This document shows positions 5,317 to 5,491 of a DNA stretch of 5,491 nt, piece by piece. The translations under genes were made by a program, and so were the position numbers. This DNA is from Spirochaetaceae bacterium. Lineage in GTDB: Bacteria; Spirochaetota; Spirochaetia; DSM-27196; SKKC01. Every line of letters begins with the position of its first letter. Within the stretch, counting starts at the first letter, position 1. The stretch lies in contig PWGF01000098.1 in assembly GCA_003554375.1 (NCBI GenBank), forward strand, positions 1-5,491. The letters run 5' to 3'. The notes under the pieces were generated by a model that was not told where the DNA came from, did not search any database, and saw only the letters and a program-made list of their open reading frames with translations.

Positions 5317-5455
5317 TTCTTCGCCGCCAGGGGGCGGAGGGGAAATCCCGGGGCGAGCGGGGTGCGGGCTCGGCGGAGGCTCCCGGAGGGAGACCCCGCA
5401 TGCGGAGGCGGGCGCGCGAAGCACGGCGAGTCCCGGATTGGAACGGAGCACCCGG
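5317..5455. other. Very G+C-rich stretch with no recognised gene
   Basis: Contains short inverted patches (CTCCGGGAG, CTCCCGGAG) and a 10-bp palindrome, CCGCATGCGG (5396-5405). I see no RNA gene or coding sequence that I can support. It could belong to a feature continuing past the window. Confidence 0.35.
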
Positions 5456-5489
5456 TTCCGGGCCGGCGGCGGCGGCCGCCGGCCCGGAA
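5456..5489. repeat. Perfect inverted repeat with 15-bp arms
   Basis: Left arm TTCCGGGCCGGCGGC (5456-5470), loop GGCG, right arm GCCGCCGGCCCGGAA (5475-5489). The arms pair without mismatch and would form a very stable, almost all-G/C hairpin. It could be a terminator for a gene beyond the window or a dispersed palindromic element. The window ends 2 nt later, so T-tracts or further copies cannot be seen. Confidence 0.7.
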
Positions 5490-5491
5490 GG

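Noticed and set aside
4865..5401. Minus-strand frames of 178 and 69 codons through the G+C-rich repeat region
   Set aside because: Pro/Arg/Ser-rich low-complexity translations through a 20-bp tandem repeat. The longer one overlaps the well-supported antitoxin and its promoter in another frame.
5317..5491. Possible tRNA or rRNA fragment in the G+C-rich end
   Set aside because: No cloverleaf with a T-loop consensus and no recognisable rRNA block could be found by eye.

Overview
The window is about 60% G+C and looks like a chromosomal segment of a free-living, possibly salt-adapted bacterium. The best taxonomic hint is the signal peptide of the transporter gene. It ends in a Cys-less 'SAFAAGEAEEE' stretch of the kind common on spirochaete solute-binding proteins. 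Both exported proteins are also unusually rich in Asp and Glu. I regard a spirochaete as likely but not proven.

Layout, left to right. (1) 1-1430, minus strand: the N-terminal 476 codons of a family 5 (peptide/nickel-type) ABC transporter solute-binding protein, cut by the window edge, with a good promoter and ribosome binding site (RBS). (2) 1597-2178, plus strand, transcribed divergently from it: an intact THEP1-family P-loop NTPase. (3) 2179-2379: a convergent intergenic spacer with several strong hairpins. (4) 2380-4077, minus strand: a large acidic lipoprotein with two tandem copies of a ~115-residue domain and a C-terminal carboxypeptidase-regulatory-like beta domain. Its best start codon lies in a different frame, so its signal peptide seems to be frameshifted. 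(5) 4106-4379: promoter region and an A+T-rich island. (6) 4383 to ~4541, plus strand: a decayed second THEP1 gene that has lost its Walker A motif. (7) 4430-4813 and 4810-5040, minus strand: a toxin-antitoxin pair, with an intact Phd/YefM-like antitoxin followed by a PIN toxin whose 3' third is replaced by antisense THEP1-relic sequence. (8) 5041-5491: no gene seen. It holds the toxin-antitoxin promoter, a degenerate 20-bp tandem repeat and a perfect 15-bp-arm inverted repeat at the window edge.

I see no single operon or new multi-gene system. The most informative feature is the 4.1-5.5 kb stretch, which looks like a recombination scar. A THEP1 paralogue relic is fused tail-to-tail into a PIN toxin at a short shared sequence, next to an A+T-rich island and G+C-rich repeats. 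The neighbouring lipoprotein's out-of-frame start fits the same picture of local gene decay, but it could also be a sequencing error.
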